The position numbers were made by a program, and so were the translations under genes. Shown here in pieces: positions 39,516-48,286 of a stretch of 64,000 nucleotides of DNA (the first letter of the stretch is position 1; the number at the start of each line of letters is the position of its first letter). Below the pieces are notes generated by a model, which saw nothing but the letters and a program-made list of their open reading frames with translations, searched no databases and was not told where the DNA came from. The DNA comes from Acidimicrobiia bacterium (GTDB lineage: Bacteria > Acidobacteriota > Terriglobia > Bryobacterales > Bryobacteraceae), in contig VFZE01000007.1 of NCBI GenBank assembly GCA_016871315.1, positions 82,360-146,359 of the forward strand, in the 5' to 3' direction.

Positions 39516-41268
39516 GTGGGTTCATCCGGGCCTCTTGCTGATCGCCGGCGCCTGCCTTGTGCCGTTGCTGAAGGGCCGCGCCAGGCGCCTTGCGATTTTG
39601 CTGCTGCCTGCTGCGGCATTCCTGATCTGTGCAGCGATGAAGCCCGGAACTTATGGCGTGGTGAGCTTCCTTGGCCAGGAGTTGGTCTTCGGACGCGTCG
39701 ACAAGCTGAGCCTCGTGTTTGCCTACGTGTTCTCTCTGCTGGCTTTTGTCGGTATGGTTTACTCACTGCACACCGGTGACGCCGCGGAGCATGCGACCGC
39801 GCTCACCTATGCCGGAGGCGCGCTGGGAGTTGTGTTCGCCGGGGACTTCTTGTCGCTGTTCCTGTTCTGGGAGTTGACGGCTGTTGCCGCTGCCCTGCTG
39901 GTCTGGCTTCGCCGCGAGCCGCGCGCTGTCGCTGCGGGCTTTCGCTATCTGCTGGTTCACTTGTTCGGAGGACTGTGCCTGCTGGGAGGAATCGTGATGC
40001 ATTGCTCGCAGACAGGATCGATCGCCTTCGCGGACATGTCGCCTCATGCCGGCGGCGCGGGGTTTGTTTTGATCCTGGCGGCATTCCTGCTCAACGCCGC
40101 TGTTCCGCCGTTGGGCGCCTGGCTTCCGGACGCTTATCCGGAGGCGACCGCTACAGGAGCGGTGTTCCTTACGGCATTCACCACAAAGTCCGCGGTGTAC
40201 GCGCTCATCCGGGGATACGCGGGCACGGAAATGCTGGTGTGGCTGGGAGCTGCGATGGCGGTCTACGGCGTCGTGTACGCAGTGCTCGAGAATGACGCCC
40301 GAAGACTCCTTGCCTATCACATTATCAGCCAAGTCGGCTACATGGTCTGCGGCGTGGGAATTGGAACCGACCTGGCTTTGAACGGCGCCGCATCCCACGC
40401 TTTCGCCCATATCCTTTATAAGGCTCTGCTGTTCATGGGAGCGGGAGCGGTTCTGCACGTCACCGGCTTGCGCAAGTTGAATGAGATGGGCGGACTGTAC
40501 CGGACAATGCCCCTCACGCTCAGCCTCTACATGATCGGCGCCTTCGCGATTTCCGCGGTGCCGCTGTTCAGCGGCTTTGTAAGCAAGGCGATGGTGGTAT
40601 CCGCGGCGGCCGAATCGCACCTCACCGCCATCTTCCTCCTGCTGACGCTGGCCTCCGCGGGCACCTTTCTGCATACGGGGCTGAAGCTTCCCTATTACAT
40701 GTTCTTCGGACCGGATCGCGCGTTGCGTGCGCAGGAGCCGCCAAGGAACATGCTTGCAGCAATGGGCCTGGCCGCGGCTGCCTGCGTTTTCATCGGAGTT
40801 TTCCCGGGCCTGCTCTACCGCCATCTGCCGTTTGCCGCGGACTATGCGCCCTACACCGTCAGGCACGTCACCTCTACGCTCACCCTGCTGGGCTTCACCG
40901 CTTTGGGCTTCTTTCTGTTGCTGAAGCACTTGGACCCGGACCCTACGCTCAGCCTGGATACGGACTGGATCTACCGCCGAGGCCCTTCGTCTTCTCTCGC
41001 GTTGGCTCACGCCTGGCTCGTCAGGCTGGAGGATCTGGTGGCGCGGATTTCCGATTTCCTGCTGCGGCGCCCGGTGCTGGGAACAGCCGCGCTGCTGAGT
41101 AAACTGGACGCGCGCGTCATCGACGCCTCGGCGGTCGGTGTCGCGCAATTGACGAAGACGCTGAGCCAGGAGGCTCGAACCAAGGTAAGCGGCCATGCCC
41201 AGCACTACGCCCTGCTGATGGCGGCGGGCATTCTGGCCGCGATTGCGATGGCGGTGCTGATCAAGTGA
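39505..41268 (+). CDS. Antiporter-like proton-conducting subunit 2 (MrpD-like) with C-terminal extension
   Basis: 587 aa. About 14 helices fill residues 1-470. The helix-5 Glu is in FLFWELTAVAAALL, Lys in TAFTTKSAVYALIR (helix 8) and Lys in AHILYKALLFMGAG (helix 12); the helix-7 Lys of NuoL/M is not obvious (LLNAAVPPLGAWLP). Residues about 480-565 form a charged, probably amphipathic region (DPDPTLSLDTDWIYRRGP, HAWLVRLEDLVARISDFLL, AQLTKTLSQEARTKVSG), then one last helix (LLMAAGILAAIAMAVL). This resembles in layout the lateral helix plus anchor of NuoL. The TGA overlaps the nuoM start (GTGA). Confidence 0.83.
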   Translation: MTPEWVHPGLLLIAGACLVPLLKGRARRLAILLLPAAAFLICAAMKPGTYGVVSFLGQELVFGRVDKLSLVFAYVFSLLAFVGMVYSLHTGDAAEHATALTYAGGALGVVFAGDFLSLFLFWELTAVAAALLVWLRREPRAVAAGFRYLLVHLFGGLCLLGGIVMHCSQTGSIAFADMSPHAGGAGFVLILAAFLLNAAVPPLGAWLPDAYPEATATGAVFLTAFTTKSAVYALIRGYAGTEMLVWLGAAMAVYGVVYAVLENDARRLLAYHIISQVGYMVCGVGIGTDLALNGAASHAFAHILYKALLFMGAGAVLHVTGLRKLNEMGGLYRTMPLTLSLYMIGAFAISAVPLFSGFVSKAMVVSAAAESHLTAIFLLLTLASAGTFLHTGLKLPYYMFFGPDRALRAQEPPRNMLAAMGLAAAACVFIGVFPGLLYRHLPFAADYAPYTVRHVTSTLTLLGFTALGFFLLLKHLDPDPTLSLDTDWIYRRGPSSSLALAHAWLVRLEDLVARISDFLLRRPVLGTAALLSKLDARVIDASAVGVAQLTKTLSQEARTKVSGHAQHYALLMAAGILAAIAMAVLIK

Positions 41269-42719
41269 GCGCGTACCCCATCCTGTCCGTGATCACTTTC
41301 CTGCCATTGGCGGGAGCGGCGGTCATCCTGCTGACAGGCCAGCGGCCCGCCCGCTGGATCGCGCTGGTGACCACCGTCGCCACCCTTGGGTTGTCAATGC
41401 CTCTCTATCAAGCCTTCGACAAGAGTTCCGGCGCGATGCAGTTCGCCGAATCCAGACCCTGGATTCCCGCGTGGAGCGTTGTTTACGGGATGGGCGTGGA
41501 CGGAATCAGCCTGCCCTTCATCTTCCTTTCCGTCGTGCTGTGCGTTTTGTGCGTAGCCGCCTCCTGGACGGCGATTCAGGAGCGGCCCAGGGAGTTCTAC
41601 TCCGCCCTGCTGGTGGCCGAAACCGCGATGATCGGGCTGTTCGCTGCCACCAATCTTTTTCTCTTTTACGTTTTCTGGGAGATCATGATCGTCCCCATGT
41701 TCCTGCTGATCGGCGTCTGGGGCGGGGCAGCGCGGATCTTCGCCGCGTTCAAGTTCTTGCTGTTCACTTTGGCGGGGAGCTTGTTGATGCTGGTGGGCCT
41801 GGTCGGGCTGCTGCACACCACCGGGACGCTGGACTTTCAGGCGCTCACTACTGGTACAAAGCTGAACCCTCAGTTGCAGGCATGGCTTTTCATCGCATTT
41901 ACCGCTGCCTTCGCCGTGAAGGTTCCGATGTTCCCCGTGCACACCTGGCTGCCCGATGCCCACACGGAGGCGCCGACCGCGGGCAGCGTGATCCTGGCCG
42001 GCATCCTGCTCAAGATGGGCGGCTACGGGTTGCTGCGCGTGGCCCTGCCGATCCTGCCCGACGCGGTCCAGCTTTTCTTGAAACCGATGCTGGCGCTCTC
42101 CATCATCGCCATCGTCTACGGCGCCTACGTAACTCTCGCGCAGACTGACGTCAAGCGGCTGATCGCCTATTCCAGCATCAGCCACATGGGCTTCGTCACC
42201 TTGGGGATTTTCACTCTCAACCGCGCGGGCGTCGAGGGCGCGATTCTCCAGATGATCAATCACGGGATCATCACCGGAGCGCTGTTCCTGTGTGTCGGAA
42301 TGATTTATGAACGCACCCATACCCGAGAGATCGCCGATTACGGCGGGCTGTCGAAAGCCGCGCCTGTCTACTCCACGCTGCTGGCGCTATTCTGTCTTGC
42401 CGCCGCGGGATTCCCCGGCCTCAACGCCTTTGTCGGCGAATTCCTCATCATCGGCGGCGCATTCCGCACCTGGGCCTGGCTGGGCGCCCTGGCAGTCTTC
42501 GGAGTGCTGCTGGGCACCACCTACCTGCTTTGGCTGTACTATCGCGTGGTCCTGGGCGAGTTGAATCCTGGACTGCGGGGTTTGCGGCTCGAACTCAACG
42601 CGCGCGAAGTGATTACGCTGGCCCCGCTGATCTTTCTTGTCCTGCTGCTCGGCCTTTATCCGGAATCGGTGCTCGGCTATCTCCGGGCCTCGGTGGCGAA
42701 TCTTCTGGAGGGGCGGTAG
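41265..42719 (+). CDS. nuoM: NADH-quinone oxidoreductase subunit M
   Basis: Antiporter-like proton-pumping subunit, 484 aa, about 14 helices. Landmarks are FLFYVFWEIMIVPMFLLIG (essential Glu, helix 5), AFAVKVPMFPVHTWLPDAHT (essential Lys, helix 7), GSVILAGILLKMGGYGLLR (Lys, helix 8) and DVKRLIAYSSISHMGFVTLG (helix 10-11). This is a normal NuoM. GTG 41265 overlaps the previous TGA. Confidence 0.94.
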   Translation: MSAYPILSVITFLPLAGAAVILLTGQRPARWIALVTTVATLGLSMPLYQAFDKSSGAMQFAESRPWIPAWSVVYGMGVDGISLPFIFLSVVLCVLCVAASWTAIQERPREFYSALLVAETAMIGLFAATNLFLFYVFWEIMIVPMFLLIGVWGGAARIFAAFKFLLFTLAGSLLMLVGLVGLLHTTGTLDFQALTTGTKLNPQLQAWLFIAFTAAFAVKVPMFPVHTWLPDAHTEAPTAGSVILAGILLKMGGYGLLRVALPILPDAVQLFLKPMLALSIIAIVYGAYVTLAQTDVKRLIAYSSISHMGFVTLGIFTLNRAGVEGAILQMINHGIITGALFLCVGMIYERTHTREIADYGGLSKAAPVYSTLLALFCLAAAGFPGLNAFVGEFLIIGGAFRTWAWLGALAVFGVLLGTTYLLWLYYRVVLGELNPGLRGLRLELNAREVITLAPLIFLVLLLGLYPESVLGYLRASVANLLEGR

Positions 42720-42722
42720 CCT

Positions 42723-44120
42723 GTGACCGATCTGATCCTGCTGGCTCCGGAGTTAATCCTTGTCGGCGCGGCATTGACACTGATCCTGACGGCGCGTCAT
42801 GTTCGGCGCGCCCAGCCGGCGGCCGTGGTCGCGCTGGTGGCGGCGGTAGGGGCGGCGGGTTTTGGCGTCACCGTCCCGCTGCAAGAATTCGCCGTGGCGT
42901 TTGAAGGAATCATCGTACGCGACGGCTATGCGCGATTCTTTAACGTCGTGTTCACGGCCAACCTGGCCTTGGTAACGCTTCTTTCCGTCAGGCATCTAAA
43001 TGCCGAGCGAGTCCGGCCCGCCGAGTACCATGCTCTGCTCCTGCTGGCCACCACCGGCATGATGCTGGCAGGTTCAGCCGTCGATGTGTTGATCCTCTAC
43101 CTCGGACTGGAATTGATGACCCTCTGCTCGTACTTCCTGGTGGGGATTACGCGCGACAATCCGATGTCCAACGAGGCGGCCATCAAGTATTTCCTGCTCG
43201 GCTCCTTCGCCTCCGCTGTGCTGCTGTACGGAATCGCGCTTGTCTACGGCGCCACCGGAGCCACGGACTTCGCCGCCATATCCGCAGCCGTCTCGCTTGG
43301 ACAATCGCCGCTTCTGCTGGCGGGCGTCGCGCTGGTGATCGGCGGGCTCGGCTTCAAGATCGCCGCGGCGCCGTTTCACGCTTGGGCGCCGGACGCATAT
43401 CAGGGAGCCAGCCCACCCGTGGCGGCCTTCCTGGCCGCCGGATCCAAAGCTGCAGGCCTGGCCGCGCTGGTGCGTCTCTGCCTCTCAGGCTTCGGCCCGG
43501 AGCCGGGCATGTGGCGTGGAATCCTTGTGGCTCTGGCGGTGCTTTCGATGACCATCGGCAGCCTGCTGGCAGTCTCCCAATCCGATATGAAGCGTCTGCT
43601 CGCTTATTCTTCCATCGCCCATGCCGGTTATGCCTTGCTTGGCCTCATCGCGGGCACGCCGGAGGGAGCCAGCGCCACCATGATCTACGCCTTCATCTAC
43701 GCCTTCATGACACTCGGCGCATTCGGCGTCCTGATCGGCCTCGGTGAGCGCGCCGAGCAGTTGACCGGCTTTCAAGGCCTCGCGAAAACCGATCCCCGCG
43801 CCTCCGGCTTCATGTTCCTGTTTCTGCTTTCCCTCACCGGAATCCCCCCGACCGCCGGCTTCGCCGCCAAGTTCGCCGTGATCCTGGCCGCCGTGAGGGC
43901 AGGTTATGTCGCTCTTGCGGTCGTGGCAGTGTTGTGCAGCGTGGTATCGGCCTACTTCTACATGCGCGTGGCCGTGCTCATGTACATGCGCGATCCGGAA
44001 GGAGAGCCACCGCAGCGATTCCCCATCGCGGTCCTTGCCGCGCTGGCCGTTGCGGCTTTGGTGACCGTGGCCGGCGGGATCTTCCCCGGAGGATTCGACG
44101 GATGGGCGGCAGGGCCGTAG
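42723..44120 (+). CDS. nuoN: NADH-quinone oxidoreductase subunit N
   Basis: 465 aa antiporter-like subunit nearest the peripheral arm. Landmarks are LYLGLELMTLCSYFLVG (Glu, helix 5), AAIKYFLLGSFASAV, FKIAAAPFHAWAPDAYQGAS (Lys, helix 7), GSKAAGLAALVR (Lys, helix 8) and DMKRLLAYSSIAHAGYALLG. The start is GTG, 3 nt after nuoM. The first half of the complex I locus ends here; the following 350 bp hold toxin-antitoxin relics. Confidence 0.94.
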   Translation: MTDLILLAPELILVGAALTLILTARHVRRAQPAAVVALVAAVGAAGFGVTVPLQEFAVAFEGIIVRDGYARFFNVVFTANLALVTLLSVRHLNAERVRPAEYHALLLLATTGMMLAGSAVDVLILYLGLELMTLCSYFLVGITRDNPMSNEAAIKYFLLGSFASAVLLYGIALVYGATGATDFAAISAAVSLGQSPLLLAGVALVIGGLGFKIAAAPFHAWAPDAYQGASPPVAAFLAAGSKAAGLAALVRLCLSGFGPEPGMWRGILVALAVLSMTIGSLLAVSQSDMKRLLAYSSIAHAGYALLGLIAGTPEGASATMIYAFIYAFMTLGAFGVLIGLGERAEQLTGFQGLAKTDPRASGFMFLFLLSLTGIPPTAGFAAKFAVILAAVRAGYVALAVVAVLCSVVSAYFYMRVAVLMYMRDPEGEPPQRFPIAVLAALAVAALVTVAGGIFPGGFDGWAAGP

Positions 44121-44190
44121 AGACTTGGCCATTCTGTGTCTGCCAAAGTCCGGTCTTCCTTGTCACGCTTCAGGTGGTTGGGGTAGATTT

Positions 44191-44276
44191 TTACGGCCAC
44201 ACTTCCGCATGAGCAGGTGCTGGCTGACCTGAACATCACGCAGGAAGAAATTGAGAACTACAGGGGACCTGCGTGA
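44191..44276 (+). pseudogene. Antitoxin-like C-terminal fragment
   Basis: A short frame ends LPHEQVLADLNITQEEIENY then RGPA and TGA at 44274-44276. It resembles the DUF433-type antitoxin tail (VLADxPxLTxEDI). No start remains; upstream is a stop codon. The TGA overlaps the GTG of the RelE-like frame, as in an antitoxin-toxin operon. Weak match. Confidence 0.3.
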
Positions 44277-44437
44277 AGCTCATCGGCTGGACAGGGCAGC
44301 CCAGAGCCGACATTCGCGCCATGGAAAAGCACACAGCTATCCGCATCTTGTCGGCCCTGCATCGTTTCGCCGAGTCCGGCGAGGGCAATGTCAAACTGCT
44401 TCCGCGTCAACCGGTGAGCATGCAGCTTGCGGGCTGA
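44273..44437 (+). pseudogene. Truncated RelE/ParE-family toxin
   Basis: GTG 44273 starts 54 codons: VKLIGWTGQPRADIRAMEKH, then TAIRILSALHRFAESGEGNV and KLL. This matches the first half of RelE-type ribosome-dependent interferases (WTxxARxDLRxLDRxxxxRI ... GDVKxL). After KLL the expected strand with the active-site Arg/Tyr (RLRVGDYRV) is lost to a frameshift or deletion and the frame stops. Probably inactive. Confidence 0.55.
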
Positions 44438-44473
44438 ATGGCTGAACCACCATACTGAAAGAGGAACCAGCCA

Positions 44474-44779
44474 ATGCCCGCCCTTCCGCCCGCGATTCCC
44501 AAGCAGTTCATCAAAGAGTTCTGCGAGCGGCACCACATACGAAAGCTTTCTTTGTTCGGCTCCGCGCTGACGCCACGCTTTCGGCCAGATAGCGATCTGG
44601 ACATCCTTGTGGAGTTCGATACCGGCCACGTCCCTGGCTTAGTGACTTTGGCTGGGATGGAACTTGAGTTGTCGGAGAAGCTTGGCCGGAAAGTGGATCT
44701 GAGGACGCCGGAAGACCTGAGCAGATATTTCCGCGCTCAGGTCGTCTCTTCCGCTCTTACGCAGTATGAACGACGCTGA
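44474..44779 (+). CDS. mntA: MNT-type nucleotidyltransferase antitoxin
   Basis: 101 aa minimal nucleotidyltransferase. The GSX10DXD motif is intact: [20 protein letters not shown] (Gly near residue 29, Asp at about 41 and 43). MntA antitoxins AMPylate a Tyr of their HEPN toxin partner to silence it. It overlaps the HEPN gene by 14 bp. It lies between the two halves of the complex I locus. Confidence 0.88.
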   Translation: MPALPPAIPKQFIKEFCERHHIRKLSLFGSALTPRFRPDSDLDILVEFDTGHVPGLVTLAGMELELSEKLGRKVDLRTPEDLSRYFRAQVVSSALTQYERR

Positions 44780-45122
44780 TCGCATTCGCATCCAGCATAT
44801 ATTGGACGCGGCATCGGAAGTGGCAGCCTTCATTGACGGCCGGGCCGCGGAAGATCTCTCCAGTGACCGAATGCTGTTGCTGGCGCTCGTAAAGGAAATC
44901 GAGATTATCGGAGAAGCGGCTACACAGATTTCCGAGGAATTGCGGGGCAGCTCCCCCGAGATACCATGGGCGAAAATCAAGGGCATGCGCAACCGTCTGA
45001 TCCATGCCTATTCCGATGTCAACGTCGATCTGATCTGGAGTACTGTCGTTTCAGACCTGCCGCAACTGGTGCGCGCCCTGTCCAACGTGCTAGCTCGTAA
45101 CGAACTAGGCCGTGGCTCCTAA
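44766..45122 (+). CDS. hepT: HEPN-domain RNase toxin (DUF86)
   Basis: 118 aa, all-helical HEPN domain. The RNase motif RX4H is intact as RNRLIH (about residues 75-80), preceded by the conserved GMR and followed by [11 protein letters not shown]; the Tyr after it (HAY) is the modification site in studied MntA/HepT pairs. [13 protein letters not shown] is typical of DUF86. Partner of the MNT gene with which it overlaps. Inserted just upstream of nuoA. Confidence 0.88.
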   Translation: MNDADRIRIQHILDAASEVAAFIDGRAAEDLSSDRMLLLALVKEIEIIGEAATQISEELRGSSPEIPWAKIKGMRNRLIHAYSDVNVDLIWSTVVSDLPQLVRALSNVLARNELGRGS

Positions 45123-45137
45123 GCAGCATGCGAATCA

Positions 45138-45516
45138 ATGACAATTCGACAGCTTCTGGATAATCCGGAAACCCCGCCCTCGGTCCGGCTCCGAGCCTCC
45201 CTCGCGGTCTTGAACCGTCCTGCCTTCCCTGGCAAGACTTGGACCCTCCCAATCCTGTCGAATCCACCGAACAGCAGCTTCACGCTCCCGCATGGCTGCT
45301 CTCGCCGCTGAACTCGACTACCTCCGCGCCTCCCAAACTCTCGAACAGGGCGAGCGAAAACATCCAACGGCGCCGCGCAACTCCCCTTGCCCCTGCGGTA
45401 GCGGCAGGAAATACAAGCGCTGCTGCGGGGCCCACGCTTCCTTGGCGTTTCTCGCGCCGCATGTGAGCGCCCGCGGCCAATTGGGTACAATCAGAAGCAA
45501 CTGGGTAAGAACGTGA
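45138..45516 (+). pseudogene. SEC-C tailed protein, frameshifted remnant
   Basis: Three frames in order look like one former protein: MTIRQLLDNPETPPSVRLRA from 45138, then [20 protein letters not shown] near 45245-45305, then [14 protein letters not shown] with the zinc-binding motif [16 protein letters not shown] to a stop at 45514-45516. The tail closely resembles 9030-9206. The N-terminus is probably also missing. The last codons overlap the nuoA start, so the relic now forms the nuoA upstream region. Confidence 0.5.
45486..45491 (+). promoter_or_regulatory. -10 element upstream of nuoA
   Basis: TACAAT 21 nt before GTG 45513; the -35 is poor. It would let the A-to-I half be transcribed independently of the J-to-N half. 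It lies inside the SEC-C relic. Confidence 0.4.
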
Positions 45517-45866
45517 ACGAATACATCGGGATCGTGATCTTCGCCGCCATGGCGGCTACGGTCGCCGGAGCGTTCATCGCCCTTTCTTCCGCGCTCGGGC
45601 CGAAAGTGCCAACCGCGGTGAAAGCCGCGCCTTTTGAGTGCGGACAGGACCCTTTTGAGCTCCCTGCCGGGCGTCTGCCCGTCAAGTTCTACCTCACCGC
45701 TATTCTCTTCGTCATCTTCGATGTCGAAATCGTGTTCCTCTACCCGTGGGCCGTCGTTTATCAAAAGCTCGGCGGTTTGGGATTGGTGGAAATGGTCCTT
45801 TTTCTTGGGATCCTCATGATAGGATTCTTCTACGCTTGGGATAACGGGGCGTTTGAGTGGCAATGA
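45513..45866 (+). CDS. nuoA: NADH-quinone oxidoreductase subunit A
   Basis: 117 aa, three helices. Family motifs are [20 protein letters not shown] (loop with the conserved Cys that shields the quinone cavity entrance) and [20 protein letters not shown]. The start is GTG. First gene of the second complex I half, overlapping or abutting nuoB. Confidence 0.93.
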   Translation: MNEYIGIVIFAAMAATVAGAFIALSSALGPKVPTAVKAAPFECGQDPFELPAGRLPVKFYLTAILFVIFDVEIVFLYPWAVVYQKLGGLGLVEMVLFLGILMIGFFYAWDNGAFEWQ

Positions 45867-45867
45867 G

Positions 45868-46368
45868 ATGCATGCGCAAGCAGGATTCTTAACCAGCCGG
45901 ATCGAGGAAGCCATTGGATGGGCGCGCAAATACTCCATCTTCCAGTATCCGTTTGTCACGGCCTGCTGTGGCATGGAGTACATGGCCACCGCCTGCTCCC
46001 ATTATGATGTCGACCGCTTCGGCGCAGGCTTGCCCCGATTCTCGCCGCGCCAAGCCGACGTTCTCTTCGTCGTCGGCACCATTAGCCACAAGATGGCGCC
46101 TATCCTCAAGCGCATCTATGACCAAATGGCCGAGCCGAAGTGGGTAGTCTCTTTCGGCGTCTGCACCTGCACCGGAGGCTTTTACGACAACTACGCCACC
46201 GTCATGGGCATCGACACCATCATGCCCGTGGATGTCTACATCCCGGGCTGTCCGCCGAGGCCGGAGTATGTGCTGGACGGTTTGGTGAAGTTGCAAGCCA
46301 AGATCCAGAAACAGCACACCACGGGGGAAAGGCCCGCGCCCGAACCTAGGCCGGAGTGCACCACATGA
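45868..46368 (+). CDS. nuoB: NADH-quinone oxidoreductase subunit B (cluster N2)
   Basis: About 166 aa. It carries the N2 [4Fe-4S] cluster that reduces quinone: tandem Cys in TACCGMEYMA, Cys in SFGVCTCTGGFYDNY and Cys in YIPGCPPRPEYV. The usual GxCAxxGG here reads GVCTCTGG, with an extra Cys. I place the start at ATG 45868; a TTG at 45853 inside nuoA is possible. The end overlaps nuoC by 4 bp. Confidence 0.93.
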   Translation: MHAQAGFLTSRIEEAIGWARKYSIFQYPFVTACCGMEYMATACSHYDVDRFGAGLPRFSPRQADVLFVVGTISHKMAPILKRIYDQMAEPKWVVSFGVCTCTGGFYDNYATVMGIDTIMPVDVYIPGCPPRPEYVLDGLVKLQAKIQKQHTTGERPAPEPRPECTT

Positions 46369-46946
46369 CGGCCGCGGATTTGATTCAGGCTGTACGCGGT
46401 CGTTTCCCGGATGCGGTGATTGGCTCACACGACTACCGCGGCGACGCCACCGTCATCATTCATAGCCCGCCTTTGTTGGAGGTGGCGCGGACGCTCAAGC
46501 AAGATCCGGCCTTCCGCATGAACTTTCTGATGGACCTGACTGCGGTGGACTACTCGGCGTTCGGCAAGAAACCGGACCGCGCGTTTTTCGCCTCCTCCGG
46601 CGTGCCGGTTCGGCCGCCGCCGCAAATTCCCGACCCGGAGCCGTGGCCCGGTCCGCCATCACCAGCGCGGTTTGCCCTCGTCTACCACTTCTTTTCTTCC
46701 CTGCGGAAGCACCGCATTCGAATGGAAGTTCCGGTCGAGGAACAGGAAGCGGAACTGGATTCGCTCACTTCGCTGTGGCCCGGCGCAGACTGGCTGGAAC
46801 GGGAAGTGTGGGACATGTTCGGGATCCGCTTCCGGGGTCACGGGAACCTGAAGCGCATCCTGATGTATGAGGAGTTTTCCGGACACCCGCTCCGGAAGGA
46901 CTACCCGGTCAACAAGCGGCAACCTCTCCTGGGGCCCGTCAACTAG
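46365..46946 (+). CDS. nuoC: NADH-quinone oxidoreductase subunit C
   Basis: 193 aa, 30-kDa-type subunit of the peripheral arm. The C-terminal signature is clear: ADWLEREVWDMFGIRFRGH, then LKRILMYEEFSGHPLRKDYP. A proline-rich insertion (near residues 75-95, RPPPQIPDPEPWPGPP) interrupts the N-terminal sheet. ATG 46365 overlaps the nuoB stop (ATGA); an upstream ATG 9 nt earlier is also in frame. Separate from nuoD, not fused. Confidence 0.92.
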   Translation: MTAADLIQAVRGRFPDAVIGSHDYRGDATVIIHSPPLLEVARTLKQDPAFRMNFLMDLTAVDYSAFGKKPDRAFFASSGVPVRPPPQIPDPEPWPGPPSPARFALVYHFFSSLRKHRIRMEVPVEEQEAELDSLTSLWPGADWLEREVWDMFGIRFRGHGNLKRILMYEEFSGHPLRKDYPVNKRQPLLGPVN

Positions 46947-48286
46947 TGGACAACGGAGCCGGCCTGCAAACCAGGGAGATGCTCCTCAACGTCGGTCCCG
47001 CCCACCCGGCAATGCACGGCATTATCCGCATCGTCACTAAGCTGGATGGGGAACGGGTAACGGACGTCGACGTCGAGATCGGTTACCTCCACCGCGGCTT
47101 CGAAAAGATGTCGGAGACCGTGGACTACAACGGCGTCATTCCCTATACGGACCGCCTGAATTATGTTTCTCCCCTCATCAATAACATGGGCTACTGCATG
47201 GCCGTGGAGAAGCTACTTGGAATCTCCGTCCCCGAGCGCTGCCACTACATCCGCGTCATCGTTTCCGAGATCTCGCGCATCACCGATCATCTCACCTGCG
47301 TCGGCGCCAGCGCGATGGAGCTCGGCGCCTTCACGGTCTTTCTCTACATGATCAAGGCGCGGGAGTATCTGTGGGAATTGGTGGAGATGGTCACCGGCGC
47401 GCGGTTGACGGTTTCCTACTGCCGCGTCGGCGGAGTGAAAGGAGATCTGCCGGAAGGCTTCGCCGCCCGCTGCAAGTTCGCTCTCCAGGAGACCCGAAAG
47501 GTGCTGGCCGAATCACATGCGCTGCTCACGCGCAACCGCATCTTCGTCGACAGGATGTCGGGCACCGGAACGATTTCCGCCGAAGATGCCATCTCCTACG
47601 GCATTACTGGACCCTTCCTGCGGGCAACCGGCGCCGCCTACGACGTGCGCAAAGATTGTCCGTACTCGGTCTACGACAGGCTTGATTTCGATGTGCCGGT
47701 AGGAACGCGTGGCGACAACTACGACCGCTACCTGGTTCGCATGGAAGAGATGGAGCAGTCGATGCGTATCATCGAGCTGGCTCTTCGGGACATTCCGCCC
47801 GGCCCGGTCCAAACCAATCCGGAGACCGGCCGTCCAATCCCCGCGGCCGAGATGGTGGACGAAGGGAAAGTCGGCAACATTGTGGCCATCGCGGGGGTCC
47901 GCGCCGTGACGGACCCGACGCTGGAAGGCTCCGGCAAGCCGCACCATCCCGCAATTGCCGCCGATGAGAAGCGCGTCTTCCTGCCCTCAAAGGAGGACAC
48001 GTACGGAAACATCGAAGGGTTGATGCAGCATTTCAAGCTCGTGATGCACGGCCACGGCATACGGCCGCCCAAGGGCGAAGTCTATTTTCCTGTCGAGGGG
48101 GCAAACGGCGAATTGGGATTCTACATCGTCAGTGACGGCGCCGATAAACCGTACCGCGTCCGCGTCCGTCCGCCTTGTTTTGCCATCATGTCGGCGCTGC
48201 CGAAGCTGCTCATCGGCGATTTGGTGGCGGACCTGATTCCCACCTTCGGCTCGGTGAACATGATTGGAGGGGAGCTGGACCGGTGA
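46946..48286 (+). CDS. nuoD: NADH-quinone oxidoreductase subunit D
   Basis: 446 aa, 49-kDa-type subunit lining the quinone site. Motifs are NVGPAHPAMHGIIRIV (His of the quinone pocket loop), VEIGYLHRGFEKMSE and the quinone-site Tyr region YTDRLNYVSP. The family C-terminus is PKLLIGDLVADLIPTFGSVN. GTG start shares its first base with the nuoC TAG. The end overlaps nuoEF. Confidence 0.94.
   Translation: MDNGAGLQTREMLLNVGPAHPAMHGIIRIVTKLDGERVTDVDVEIGYLHRGFEKMSETVDYNGVIPYTDRLNYVSPLINNMGYCMAVEKLLGISVPERCHYIRVIVSEISRITDHLTCVGASAMELGAFTVFLYMIKAREYLWELVEMVTGARLTVSYCRVGGVKGDLPEGFAARCKFALQETRKVLAESHALLTRNRIFVDRMSGTGTISAEDAISYGITGPFLRATGAAYDVRKDCPYSVYDRLDFDVPVGTRGDNYDRYLVRMEEMEQSMRIIELALRDIPPGPVQTNPETGRPIPAAEMVDEGKVGNIVAIAGVRAVTDPTLEGSGKPHHPAIAADEKRVFLPSKEDTYGNIEGLMQHFKLVMHGHGIRPPKGEVYFPVEGANGELGFYIVSDGADKPYRVRVRPPCFAIMSALPKLLIGDLVADLIPTFGSVNMIGGELDR

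Noticed and set aside
48175..48282. Upstream extension of the NuoEF frame
   Set aside because: These codons lie inside nuoD. GTG 48283, overlapping the nuoD stop, begins at the NuoE domain boundary.
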